From Nitrospiraceae bacterium UBA2600 (GTDB taxonomy: Bacteria > Nitrospirota > Thermodesulfovibrionia > Thermodesulfovibrionales > Thermodesulfovibrionaceae), in the NCBI GenBank assembly GCA_002339325.1, contig DDKK01000018.1:1-8176 (forward strand): a stretch of DNA of 8,176 nucleotides, written 5' to 3'. Shown piece after piece: positions 1 through 6,657 of the stretch. The position numbers and the translations under genes were made by a program. Positions within the stretch are counted from its first letter, which is position 1, and every line of letters begins with the position of its first letter. The notes beneath the pieces are model-generated. The model had not been told where the DNA came from and made no database searches. It worked only from the letters and a program-made list of their open reading frames with translations.

Positions 1-65
1 GACGCAAGGGACTTAAAATCCCTCGGAGGGTTCCCTCCGTACGAGTTCGAGTCTCGTCTCCGGCA
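1..65 (+). tRNA. tRNA-Leu (anticodon UAA), 5' end cut by window
   Basis: This is the 3' three-quarters of a class II tRNA. The anticodon stem AGGGA (7-11) pairs with TCCCT (19-23) around the loop CTTAAAA, giving anticodon TAA at 14-16, which reads leucine UUA/UUG codons. The long variable arm CGGAGG/CCTCCG (24-29 with 34-39) is typical of leucine, serine and bacterial tyrosine tRNAs. The T arm ACGAG/CTCGT (41-45 with 53-57) holds the loop TTCGAGT. The acceptor 3' strand CTCCGGC (58-64) is followed by discriminator A65, the normal leucine identity base. No CCA is encoded, so the end must be added by nucleotidyltransferase. The matching acceptor 5' strand, predicted GCCGGAG, and the 5' part of the D arm lie outside the window. 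Confidence 0.96.
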
Positions 66-78
66 TTATTTTTTATTT

Positions 79-84
79 CGGAGG
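79..84 (+). promoter_or_regulatory. galU ribosome binding site (CGGAGG)
   Basis: CGGAGG lies 6 bases before the galU ATG and is a strong Shine-Dalgarno match, which fixes that start. It can also pair with the 3' strand of the tRNA just upstream: GTCTCCG at 56-62 complements 79-85 with one G-U pair, and CCTCCG at 34-39 complements 79-84. Whether such pairing matters in the unprocessed transcript is inference. Confidence 0.8.
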
Positions 85-90
85 CTCTCT

Positions 91-957
91 ATGATACGAA
101 AAGCCGTTCTGCCCGTTGCAGGTCTTGGCACAAGATTTCTTCCTGCTACCAAAGCTTCTCCAAAAGAGATGTTGCCAATCTTGGACAAACCGATAATTCA
201 GTATGCCGTAGAAGAGGCAAAAAAGGTTGGAATTCAGGATTTTTTATTCATCACTGGTAAGCATAAAAGAGCGATTGAGGACCATTTTGATAAGGCCTAT
301 GAATTAGAGGAAAGACTGAGAAACTCTGGCAAGCTTGAACTTCTACACAAGATAAACTGCTTTGAAAATCTGAATTTTGCTTTCATAAGACAAAAAGAGC
401 CACGAGGGCTTGGAGACGCTATTATGTATGCAAAGCCTTTTGTGAATAATGAGCCTTTCGTGGTCATATTAAGTGATGACGTAATTGACCCCGAATATCC
501 TGTTTTACAGGATATGATTTCTATATACGAAAAAACAAAAACTCCCGTAGTTGCCTTAGAAGAAGTCCCATGGAGTGAAGTCTCAAGATATGGAATAGTT
601 TCAGTTGAGAAAGAGGGAGAAAACTACTTGATTAAAGACATGATAGAAAAACCTGAACAATCTCAAGCTCCCTCTAATCTGGCAATAATCGGAAGATATA
701 TCCTAACTCCCGATATATTCAGATACCTTGAAAAGGTGGAGCCTGGTAAAGGTGGAGAAATACAACTAACTGATGCTATGAGACTTCTTTTGCAGGATAC
801 GAAGATATACGGATATGTAATAAAATGTAAAAGATTTGATGCAGGAGAAAAACTTGGTTATATAAAGACAATTCTTGAATTTGCTCTAAGAGACCCTGAG
901 ATTTCAAAAGACCTCATAAAGTTTCTCAAAGAAAAAGCTCAAAGTATTTGTTCTTAA
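91..957 (+). CDS. galU: UTP--glucose-1-phosphate uridylyltransferase
   Basis: GalU makes UDP-glucose and pyrophosphate from UTP and glucose-1-phosphate in the cytoplasm, supplying sugar for lipopolysaccharide, capsule or glycogen-type polymers and for galactose use. At 288 residues it has the usual bacterial GalU length. It shows the nucleotidyltransferase fold signature from the start: VAGLGTRFLPATKASPKEML at about 9-28 for nucleotide and phosphate binding, the GLGDAI motif at 106-111, the metal-binding LSDD at 127-130, EKP at 186-188, and GGEIQLTDA at 221-229. CKRFDAGEKLGY near 246-256 is the conserved sugar-binding end of the family. The start is supported by CGGAGG six bases upstream. The gene follows the tRNA by only 25 bases, leaving no room for a separate promoter between them, so it is probably transcribed through the tRNA or from a start inside it. 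Paralogous dTDP-glucose pyrophosphorylases (RmlA) lack this longer GalU-specific N-terminal motif. Confidence 0.95.
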   Translation: MIRKAVLPVAGLGTRFLPATKASPKEMLPILDKPIIQYAVEEAKKVGIQDFLFITGKHKRAIEDHFDKAYELEERLRNSGKLELLHKINCFENLNFAFIRQKEPRGLGDAIMYAKPFVNNEPFVVILSDDVIDPEYPVLQDMISIYEKTKTPVVALEEVPWSEVSRYGIVSVEKEGENYLIKDMIEKPEQSQAPSNLAIIGRYILTPDIFRYLEKVEPGKGGEIQLTDAMRLLLQDTKIYGYVIKCKRFDAGEKLGYIKTILEFALRDPEISKDLIKFLKEKAQSICS

Positions 958-961
958 AATT

Positions 962-1010
962 TCTCCAAAATTAACAAAATCTAATAAAAAATTGTTAAAA
1001 TTAATGGAGA
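962..1010. repeat. Interrupted inverted repeat between galU and lon
   Basis: TTAACAA at 971-977 is exactly inverted as TTGTTAA at 992-998, with centres 21 bp apart (about two helical turns). Outside these, TCTCC (962-966) complements GGAGA (1006-1010). The spacing suits a dimeric regulator binding site; as RNA it would be a weak A/U-rich hairpin with a 14-base loop and no following U-run, so it does not look like an intrinsic terminator. In such AT-rich DNA a 7-bp match could arise by chance. Confidence 0.35.
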
Positions 1011-1020
1011 GATTTATAAA
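992..1020 (+). promoter_or_regulatory. Possible sigma-70 promoter before lon
   Basis: TTGTTA (992-997) and TATAAA (1015-1020) are 17 bp apart and match the -35 and -10 consensus at 4 and 5 of 6 positions. The -35 element coincides with the right arm of the inverted repeat. A start at about 1027 would, however, fall inside the lon Shine-Dalgarno sequence (1025-1031) and leave a leader of only about 13 bases, so this may be chance in AT-rich DNA. Confidence 0.3.
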
Positions 1021-1024
1021 ATTT

Positions 1025-1031
1025 AGGGGGT
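1025..1031 (+). promoter_or_regulatory. lon ribosome binding site
   Basis: AGGGGGT lies 8 bases before the ATG at 1040. The two in-frame starts further upstream (TTG at 992 and ATG at 1004) have only A/T-rich sequence before them, so this site decides the lon start. Confidence 0.7.
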
Positions 1032-1039
1032 GGCAAGCA

Positions 1040-3448
1040 ATGGATGAGATAAAAAAAGAAAACAATCAACAAAATGAGGAAAAACAGAACAATAAAGAGA
1101 TAGAAATTCCAGAACAGCTGCCTGTTTTAGCTGTTAGAGACATAGTAATTTTTCCTTATATGATTATTCCTCTTTTTGTAGGAAGAGACATATCTGTTAA
1201 AGCTGTTGAACATGCTTTAAATACGAATAGACTGATTTTACTACTTACTCAAAAGGATTTTAACGTAGAAACTCCAGAACCTTCTGATTTATACGATATA
1301 GGAACAGTTTGCATGATAATGAGAATGTTGAGACTCCCTGATGGCAGGCTTAAAATTCTTGTTCAAGGACTTTCCAAAGCAAGAGCCTTAGAATTTTCGC
1401 AATATGAAGGTTTTTATGTGGCAAAGATTGAAAAAATTGAGGACATTCAGATTAAAGAGGTTTCTCTCGAACAAGAAGCTCTTGTAAGAACTGTAAAAGA
1501 ACAACTCGAAAAGGCAATCTCTTTGGGGAAAAATATTCCACCCGATGCAATGGTTATAATTGAAAATATTGATGAACCAGGAAGACTTGCAGACCTGATT
1601 GCTTCTAACCTTGGGCTTAAAAGTTCTGAAGCCCAGCAGATACTTGAATACACAGACCCCTTTGAAAGACTTCAAAAAATAGGAGAAATTCTTAACAGAG
1701 AGATTCAACTTCTAACAATCCAGCAGAAAATCAAGAAAGAAGCGAAAAACGAGATTGATAAAACCCAGAGAGAGTATTTCCTCAGAGAACAACTCAAGGC
1801 TATTCAAAAGGAACTGGGCGATATAGACGAAAAGGCAGAAGAGATAAACGAATTCAGGAAGAAAATAGAAGAAGCAAAAATGCCCGAAAAGGTAAAAGAG
1901 GAAGCTGAAAAGCAGTTAAAAAGGCTTGAAAGAATGCATCCAGAGGCAGCAGAATCAGCCATTGTAAGGACCTATCTCGAATGGCTCACAGAGCTTCCGT
2001 GGTCTCGTTCTACTGAAGATAGATTAGACATAAAAGTAGCTAAGGAAGTTCTCGATAAGGACCACTATGACCTTGAGAAAATCAAAGAGAGAATACTTGA
2101 GTATCTTAGTGTTAGAAAACTTAAAGAAAAAATGAAAGGGCCTATTCTTTGCTTTATTGGTCCGCCTGGCGTTGGAAAAACCTCATTAGGACGTTCTATA
2201 GCAAAAGCTCTTGGTAGAGAGTTTGTAAGAATCTCTCTTGGCGGAGTTCGAGATGAGGCAGAAATTAGAGGACACAGACGAACCTATGTTGGTGCTCTTC
2301 CCGGCAGAATTATTCAGGGAATTAGGCAGGCAGGAACGAACAATCCTGTTTTTATGCTTGATGAGATAGATAAACTTGGAATGGATTTCAGAGGAGACCC
2401 TTCGAGTGCTCTTCTTGAAGTGCTTGACCCTGAACAAAACAATAGTTTTGTCGACCACTATCTTGCTGTTCCCTTTGATTTAAGCAGGGTAATGTTTGTC
2501 TGTACCGGTAATGTGGCAGATACAATTCCCTCTGCATTGAGAGATAGAATGGAGATAATATATCTTTCAGGTTATACAGAAGAAGAAAAACTTCAGATTG
2601 CAAAAAAATATCTCATTCCCAAGCAGCTCGATGAACATGGACTTAACTCTTCAATACTGAAAATAAGTGATAAAGCAATAAGATACATAATAACTCACTA
2701 CACAAGAGAAGCAGGTGTAAGAAATCTTGAAAGAGAAATTGCTAATTTATGCAGAAAAATTGCTAAATATATAGCAGAAGGTAAAAAGAGAAAATTCTAC
2801 ATCACACCTGATAAGGTTTCAAAATTTTTAGGTGCTCCAAAGTATCTTCCTGAAGAAGAACTGAAAAAAGAAGAAGTCGGCGTTGCTACAGGACTTGCAT
2901 GGACCGAATCAGGAGGAGATGTAATTTATATTGAAGCAACCCTTATGAAAGGCAAGGGCAATTTAATTCTTACAGGGCAACTGGGAGATGTGATGAAAGA
3001 ATCTGCTCAGGCTGCTCTAAGTTATGTAAAATCAAAGGCAAAGGAGCTAAATATAGATGAGAAACTCCTAAGTAACATGGACCTTCACATACACGTTCCT
3101 GCAGGAGCTATTCCAAAGGATGGTCCTTCTGCAGGCATCACAATGGCATCAGCAATTGCTTCTGTATTTACCGGTAGGCCTTTGAGAAAAGATATAGCCA
3201 TGACAGGAGAGATTACCCTCAGGGGAAGGGTGCTTCCCATAGGAGGACTTAAGGAAAAAGTGCTGGCCGCTAAGAGAATGGGAATAAAGACCGTAATAAT
3301 CCCGAAGCGAAATAAAAAAGACCTTGAGGAACTGCCAAAATATGTAAAAGACGGGATGAAATTTATACTTGCCGAGTCTATGGATGAGATACTAAAGCAG
3401 ATATTTACAAAAGAAAAAAAGTCAATCAAGAGGAAAGCAGCTAAATAA
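1040..3448 (+). CDS. lon: ATP-dependent Lon protease (endopeptidase La)
   Basis: Lon is a cytoplasmic homohexamer that unfolds and degrades damaged and selected regulatory proteins using ATP. The 802-residue product has all three family parts: an N-terminal substrate-binding domain (about 27-215) followed by a coiled, charged helical stretch (about 225-300); an AAA+ module with Walker A GPPGVGKT (374-381), Walker B VFMLDEID (437-444), sensor-1 region CTGN (488-491) and sensor-2 arginine in GVRNLER (R561); and the S16 protease domain with catalytic serine S697 in PKDGPSAGI and lysine K740 in GGLKEKV. The 43-residue Ser-Lys spacing equals that of E. coli Lon. The first 26 residues are rich in Asn, Gln, Lys and Glu and are probably disordered; the tail KKSIKRKAAK is basic. 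The ATG at 1040 was chosen because AGGGGGT precedes it; a longer 818-codon reading from TTG 992 lacks a ribosome binding site. thiL begins 15 bp downstream. Confidence 0.97.
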   Translation: MDEIKKENNQQNEEKQNNKEIEIPEQLPVLAVRDIVIFPYMIIPLFVGRDISVKAVEHALNTNRLILLLTQKDFNVETPEPSDLYDIGTVCMIMRMLRLPDGRLKILVQGLSKARALEFSQYEGFYVAKIEKIEDIQIKEVSLEQEALVRTVKEQLEKAISLGKNIPPDAMVIIENIDEPGRLADLIASNLGLKSSEAQQILEYTDPFERLQKIGEILNREIQLLTIQQKIKKEAKNEIDKTQREYFLREQLKAIQKELGDIDEKAEEINEFRKKIEEAKMPEKVKEEAEKQLKRLERMHPEAAESAIVRTYLEWLTELPWSRSTEDRLDIKVAKEVLDKDHYDLEKIKERILEYLSVRKLKEKMKGPILCFIGPPGVGKTSLGRSIAKALGREFVRISLGGVRDEAEIRGHRRTYVGALPGRIIQGIRQAGTNNPVFMLDEIDKLGMDFRGDPSSALLEVLDPEQNNSFVDHYLAVPFDLSRVMFVCTGNVADTIPSALRDRMEIIYLSGYTEEEKLQIAKKYLIPKQLDEHGLNSSILKISDKAIRYIITHYTREAGVRNLEREIANLCRKIAKYIAEGKKRKFYITPDKVSKFLGAPKYLPEEELKKEEVGVATGLAWTESGGDVIYIEATLMKGKGNLILTGQLGDVMKESAQAALSYVKSKAKELNIDEKLLSNMDLHIHVPAGAIPKDGPSAGITMASAIASVFTGRPLRKDIAMTGEITLRGRVLPIGGLKEKVLAAKRMGIKTVIIPKRNKKDLEELPKYVKDGMKFILAESMDEILKQIFTKEKKSIKRKAAK

Positions 3449-3449
3449 T

Positions 3450-3469
3450 TTTAATGGAATTTAATGGAA
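3450..3469 (+). repeat. Tandem 10-bp repeat over the thiL start
   Basis: TTTAATGGAA occurs twice in direct succession (3450-3459 and 3460-3469). Each copy carries an ATG. The second (3464) opens thiL; the first (3454) is in another frame and opens a 9-codon reading frame ending at TGA 3481-3483, inside thiL. The GGA of the first copy is the only Shine-Dalgarno-like element near the thiL start. Confidence 0.75.
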
Positions 3470-4456
3470 AAAAGCGAAATTGAGATAGTTGAATACATAA
3501 AAAACAGATTTCCTTTGCCTGAAAAATTAGGACTTGGCATAGGAGACGATGCGGCAATTGTAAAACTTCGAGATGCTGCTGTTTTTACTACTGATTTAAT
3601 GATTGAAAAGATACATTTTGACTTGAGTTACACTTCTCTCTATCATCTTGGTTTTAAAATAGTATCTGTCAATGTAAGCGATATTTACGCCATGGGAGGA
3701 GATTTTAAAGGTTTTCTCTTATCTCTTGGAATTCCAGAGACCGTAAATGAAAGAGATTTAAACGAACTATTTGACGGTATAAAAGACGCCCTCGATTACT
3801 ATGAAGGATACTTACTCGGAGGAGACCTTTCGAGAAGTGAAAAGCTCATACTTTCAGGTTTTGCATTGGGAGAGTGCGAAAACCCTGTAATGAGAAAAGG
3901 TGCTCAGCCAGGAGATTTCATTTTTATTACTTCATGCACAGGACTTTCTTCTGCAGGTTTTTATCTTCTTAATAAATTAGACGAAAAGGAAAAAGCTGTT
4001 GTAAAAAATATTAGGGACTTTCAGAATTTTAATCTTTTAAATGAAAAAATTGGAATACCCATCAATGACCTTTTAGAAAGACACTTAATGCCTAAAGCGA
4101 GGAAGCCCTACGAGTTCAGCAAATTTGCCAAAGCAATGATGGATATCAGTGATGGATTATTGATTGATTTGTTTAGGCTCTGCGAGGAAAGCAAGGTAGG
4201 TGCAGAGATTTATTTAGAAAAATTACCCTTTCATCCTGCTGTTGTAAAAACTGCTGAATACTTAAATATGGAGCCAGAGAGATTAATTTTAAGTGGTGGT
4301 GAAGACTATGAACTTTTAGTTGTATCATCTAATCAAAATCTAACAGCCTTTGGACTTATTCCTATAGGTAAAATAATAAATCAAAGAGAGCTTTTTATTA
4401 TTGACCCATCAAAGGGAAAAATTCCAGCAAAGCCAGAAGGTTGGCAACATTTTTAA
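3464..4456 (+). CDS. thiL: Thiamine-monophosphate kinase
   Basis: ThiL phosphorylates thiamine monophosphate with ATP to the active cofactor thiamine diphosphate, the last step of bacterial thiamine synthesis. The 330 residues match family length, and the motif order is that of the PurM/ThiL superfamily: GIGDDAA at 25-31 (metal and ATP binding), TTDLMIEKIHF at 42-52, VNVSDIYAMGG at 69-79, LLGGDLSRS at 117-125, the ATP-binding turn around 150-166, MDISDGL at 226-232, SGGEDYELL at 277-285, and the family-typical ending GWQHF. The third motif usually reads GGDTT or GGDTS; here leucine and serine follow GGD, while the metal-binding aspartate D121 is kept. No other thiamine gene is in the window. 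The start at 3464 has only a weak GGA upstream and lies 15 bp after lon, so translation may depend on coupling with lon. rimO follows after 3 bp. Confidence 0.95.
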   Translation: MEKSEIEIVEYIKNRFPLPEKLGLGIGDDAAIVKLRDAAVFTTDLMIEKIHFDLSYTSLYHLGFKIVSVNVSDIYAMGGDFKGFLLSLGIPETVNERDLNELFDGIKDALDYYEGYLLGGDLSRSEKLILSGFALGECENPVMRKGAQPGDFIFITSCTGLSSAGFYLLNKLDEKEKAVVKNIRDFQNFNLLNEKIGIPINDLLERHLMPKARKPYEFSKFAKAMMDISDGLLIDLFRLCEESKVGAEIYLEKLPFHPAVVKTAEYLNMEPERLILSGGEDYELLVVSSNQNLTAFGLIPIGKIINQRELFIIDPSKGKIPAKPEGWQHF

Positions 4457-4459
4457 TCG

Positions 4460-5740
4460 ATGAGAAGATTTACCGTAATAACTCTTGGATGTCCTAAGAA
4501 TATTGTTGATTCCAGGCACTTGATAGAGCTAATAAAAAAAGAAAGCTTTATCTACGTAGAGGATTTTAAAGAAGCAGATTTCATTTTAATAAATACTTGC
4601 TGTTTTATTGAGGACGCAAAGGAAGAATCAATAGAGGAGATATTAACAGCTGCCAAATTCAAAGTTGACAGAAAATTAATAGTTTTTGGTTGTCTTGCAA
4701 AAAGATACGGAAGAGAATTAACAAAAGAAATCCCTGAGATTGATGCTATTTTTGGTGTTGATGAAAATGAAAAGATAACCGAATACATGAAGCAATTCAG
4801 AAATAACCTTATTGAAAGCAGCAAACACTCCTTTTACAGCGTTGAACCCAAAAGCTACAGATACATTAAGATAGCAGAAGGTTGCAGTAGAAGATGCAGC
4901 TTTTGCGTGATTCCCGACATAAGAGGTAAGTTCAGAAGTATAACTCCCGATTTAATATTAAGGGAGGCAGAGGATTTTGTAAATAGTGGAATTAGAGAAT
5001 TAATTTTAGTTGCCCAAGATATAACGCAATATGGAAGAGATTTAAAAGGGTATGACCTTAAATCTTTGTTGAGGGATTTAACTAAGATAAATGGCGATTT
5101 CTGGATTAGACTCTTATATCTTTATCCCACTGATATAGATGAAAAACTCCTCGAATTAGTAGCTACGGAAGAGAAGATAGTTAATTATCTTGACATTCCG
5201 ATGCAACACTCTGAAGACAGAATCCTAAGATTAATGGGAAGGCGAGGAACAAAAAAGGAATACTTAAAAAAAATAAGGCAGATAAGAGATATTATCCCTG
5301 GTGTAACTCTAAGAAGCACATTTATTGTTGGTTTTCCTACAGAAACTGAAGAGGATTTTCAGGGATTAGTTGATTTCATAGAGGAAGTTCAGTTTGAAAG
5401 GCTTGGAGTTTTCAAGTACTCAAAAGAGGAGGGAACGAAAGCTTATAACTTGAAGGGACAAATTCCAGAGGATATTAAAAAAAGAAGATACGACACAATA
5501 ATGTCAAGACAATCAGTAATTTCTCTTGAAAAAAACAGAAACTTAATTAACAAAGAATTTGAAGCTATCATTGATTATACAGATGTGGACATTGCCATTG
5601 GAAGACTTTACTGTCATGCTCCTGAAATAGACGGAGTTTTAATCTTAGACAATGCAAATTCTCTAAGAGAAGGCGAAAAGATTAAAACTCTAATTACAGA
5701 AGCCTATGATTACGATTTAAAGGGAGTGCCAGTGAAATGA
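4460..5740 (+). CDS. rimO: Ribosomal protein S12 (Asp) methylthiotransferase
   Basis: RimO is a radical-SAM enzyme with two iron-sulfur clusters that adds a methylthio group to the conserved aspartate of ribosomal protein S12 (Asp88 in E. coli numbering). The 426 residues show the complete family layout: an N-terminal MTTase domain with cluster ligands C11 (LGCPKNIVDS), C47 (NTCCFI) and C78 (FGCLA); a radical-SAM core with C142, C146 and C149 in GCSRRCSFC; and a C-terminal TRAM domain from about 364, containing GRLYCHAPEIDG. The LGCPKN and APEIDG motifs favour RimO over the related tRNA methylthiotransferases MiaB and MtaB. An extra cysteine, C48, lies next to ligand C47. The start ATG at 4460 is 3 bp after the thiL stop and has no good Shine-Dalgarno sequence (nearest is AGAAGG at 4436-4441, too far), which suggests translational coupling. 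The stop overlaps the next start (ATGA). Confidence 0.95.
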   Translation: MRRFTVITLGCPKNIVDSRHLIELIKKESFIYVEDFKEADFILINTCCFIEDAKEESIEEILTAAKFKVDRKLIVFGCLAKRYGRELTKEIPEIDAIFGVDENEKITEYMKQFRNNLIESSKHSFYSVEPKSYRYIKIAEGCSRRCSFCVIPDIRGKFRSITPDLILREAEDFVNSGIRELILVAQDITQYGRDLKGYDLKSLLRDLTKINGDFWIRLLYLYPTDIDEKLLELVATEEKIVNYLDIPMQHSEDRILRLMGRRGTKKEYLKKIRQIRDIIPGVTLRSTFIVGFPTETEEDFQGLVDFIEEVQFERLGVFKYSKEEGTKAYNLKGQIPEDIKKRRYDTIMSRQSVISLEKNRNLINKEFEAIIDYTDVDIAIGRLYCHAPEIDGVLILDNANSLREGEKIKTLITEAYDYDLKGVPVK

Positions 5741-6564
5741 AAAGATATGTAGTTCCGATAATACTGTTTTTTCTCACCATTGTAAGCACCCTAATTGCAG
5801 GAGCTCTTCAGCAGGGCATAAATATAATAAAAGAACCCTTAAGAATTATAGAAGGTTACCCTTTTTCTATAAGCATAATGACCATACTTCTTGGTCATGA
5901 AATGGGTCACTACTTTGCATCAAAAGCCCATAGAACTCAGGCAACTCTGCCATATTTTATTCCTGCTCCTTCAATAATAGGCACTTTCGGTGCATTTATA
6001 AAGATGAAATCACCTATCCTCACACGAAAGGCACTTATTGACATCGGTGCAACAGGGCCTCTGATAGGTTTTATTCTCTCTGTTGTTGCTTGTGTAATAG
6101 GGCTTAAGATGTCTAAATTTGTAACTGTTGCTGGACAGGATGAATTTTTCATGCTTGGTGATTCAATTTTATTCTCTCTGCTTGTAAAAGTAATACTCGG
6201 CGAAGTTCCTGCAGGGCAGGATGTGCTTCTACACTCTGTTGCCTTTGCTGGTTGGATAGGGTTGTTTGTGACATCAATGAATCTCTTACCCATAGGGCAA
6301 CTCGATGGGGGACATATAACTTATGCTCTCTTTGGGAGATGGCATTTTTATATATCAAGAGTTATAATTCTATTTGTTGCTGTTTTAGGAATTTTTTACT
6401 GGTATGGCTGGCTTGTCTGGACTGTTCTGCTGCTTTTTTTAGGCATAGACCATCCGCCCATAATGGTCTGGGAAAGTCGTCTATCTCCAGGCAGAAGATT
6501 AATTGGAATAATATCTTTTATCGTTTTCATCCTCACTTTTGTTCCAAGCCCCTTTAGATTCTAA
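5737..6564 (+). CDS. Site-2-type M50 intramembrane zinc metalloprotease, substrate unknown
   Basis: This 275-residue protein is mostly membrane-spanning (hydrophobic stretches near 5-27, 44-62, 104-124, 142-155, 163-183, 203-221, 222-237 and 254-271). It carries the zinc motif HEMGH at 54-58 (H54, E55, H58) and the second M50 motif NLLPIGQLDGGH at 182-193, where D190 should be the third zinc ligand. Such enzymes cut substrates within the membrane, for example anti-sigma factors. There is no PDZ domain, unlike RseP, and the segment LPYFIPAPSIIGTFGAFI (71-88) followed by RKALIDIGATGPL (97-109) resembles the EGY1-like and archaeal branch of M50 proteins. The substrate cannot be read from the sequence, and no sigma or anti-sigma gene is next to it. 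The ATG overlaps the rimO stop by 4 bases, with AGGGAG (5721-5726) ten bases upstream, so it is coupled to rimO. It is probably the last gene of the lon unit. Confidence 0.88.
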   Translation: MKRYVVPIILFFLTIVSTLIAGALQQGINIIKEPLRIIEGYPFSISIMTILLGHEMGHYFASKAHRTQATLPYFIPAPSIIGTFGAFIKMKSPILTRKALIDIGATGPLIGFILSVVACVIGLKMSKFVTVAGQDEFFMLGDSILFSLLVKVILGEVPAGQDVLLHSVAFAGWIGLFVTSMNLLPIGQLDGGHITYALFGRWHFYISRVIILFVAVLGIFYWYGWLVWTVLLLFLGIDHPPIMVWESRLSPGRRLIGIISFIVFILTFVPSPFRF

Positions 6565-6597
6565 ACTGTGTCGAAATATTTATTTTAACGAGCAGGC

Positions 6598-6626
6598 TTG
6601 ACAAATTTTTTAAAAGTGGATAAAAT
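6598..6626 (+). promoter_or_regulatory. Sigma-70 promoter of cydAB
   Basis: A perfect -35 TTGACA (6598-6603) is 17 bp from TAAAAT (6621-6626), which matches 5 of 6 bases of the -10 consensus. Transcription should begin near 6633, giving a leader of about 25 bases that still contains the full cydA ribosome binding site. A second -10-like TACAAT (6632-6637) has only a poor -35 (TTTAAA, 6609-6614). I see no convincing FNR or Rex operator in the 93-bp spacer, and no GC-rich hairpin that would terminate the upstream unit. Confidence 0.75.
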
Positions 6627-6646
6627 TAGTCTACAATAAAAATTTC

Positions 6647-6653
6647 AGGAGGG
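6647..6653 (+). promoter_or_regulatory. cydA ribosome binding site
   Basis: AGGAGGG sits 4 bases before the ATG at 6658, a near-perfect Shine-Dalgarno sequence that supports this start and suggests strong translation. Confidence 0.8.
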
Positions 6654-6657
6654 AAGT

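Noticed and set aside
992..1039. Longer lon reading from TTG 992 or ATG 1004
   Set aside because: Neither has a Shine-Dalgarno sequence, the extra residues do not resemble Lon, and AGGGGGT sits correctly before ATG 1040.
1388..1708. Minus-strand open frames of 106 and 68 codons within lon
   Set aside because: They are antisense shadows of the Lon N-terminal domain, rich in Phe, Ser and Asn from AT-rich complement, without start signals.
2186..2603. Minus-strand open frames within lon (90 and 71 codons)
   Set aside because: They lie opposite the conserved AAA+ coding region, have no ribosome binding sites and no recognisable protein features.
5937..6293. Minus-strand 118-codon frame opposite the M50 protease
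   Set aside because: It is antisense to conserved M50 segments, with no ribosome binding site.
6252..6557. Plus-strand 101-codon frame inside the M50 protease gene
   Set aside because: It is an alternate frame over a clear M50 coding region that includes the LDGGH motif, and it has no family resemblance.
6571..6591. Possible palindromic operator TCG...CGA upstream of cydA
   Set aside because: Only the outer three bases and a few scattered A/T positions are symmetric, no better than chance in AT-rich DNA.
6565..6615. Intrinsic terminator after the M50 gene
   Set aside because: The T-run at 6605-6611 is not preceded by a GC-rich hairpin, and it lies inside the cydAB promoter.
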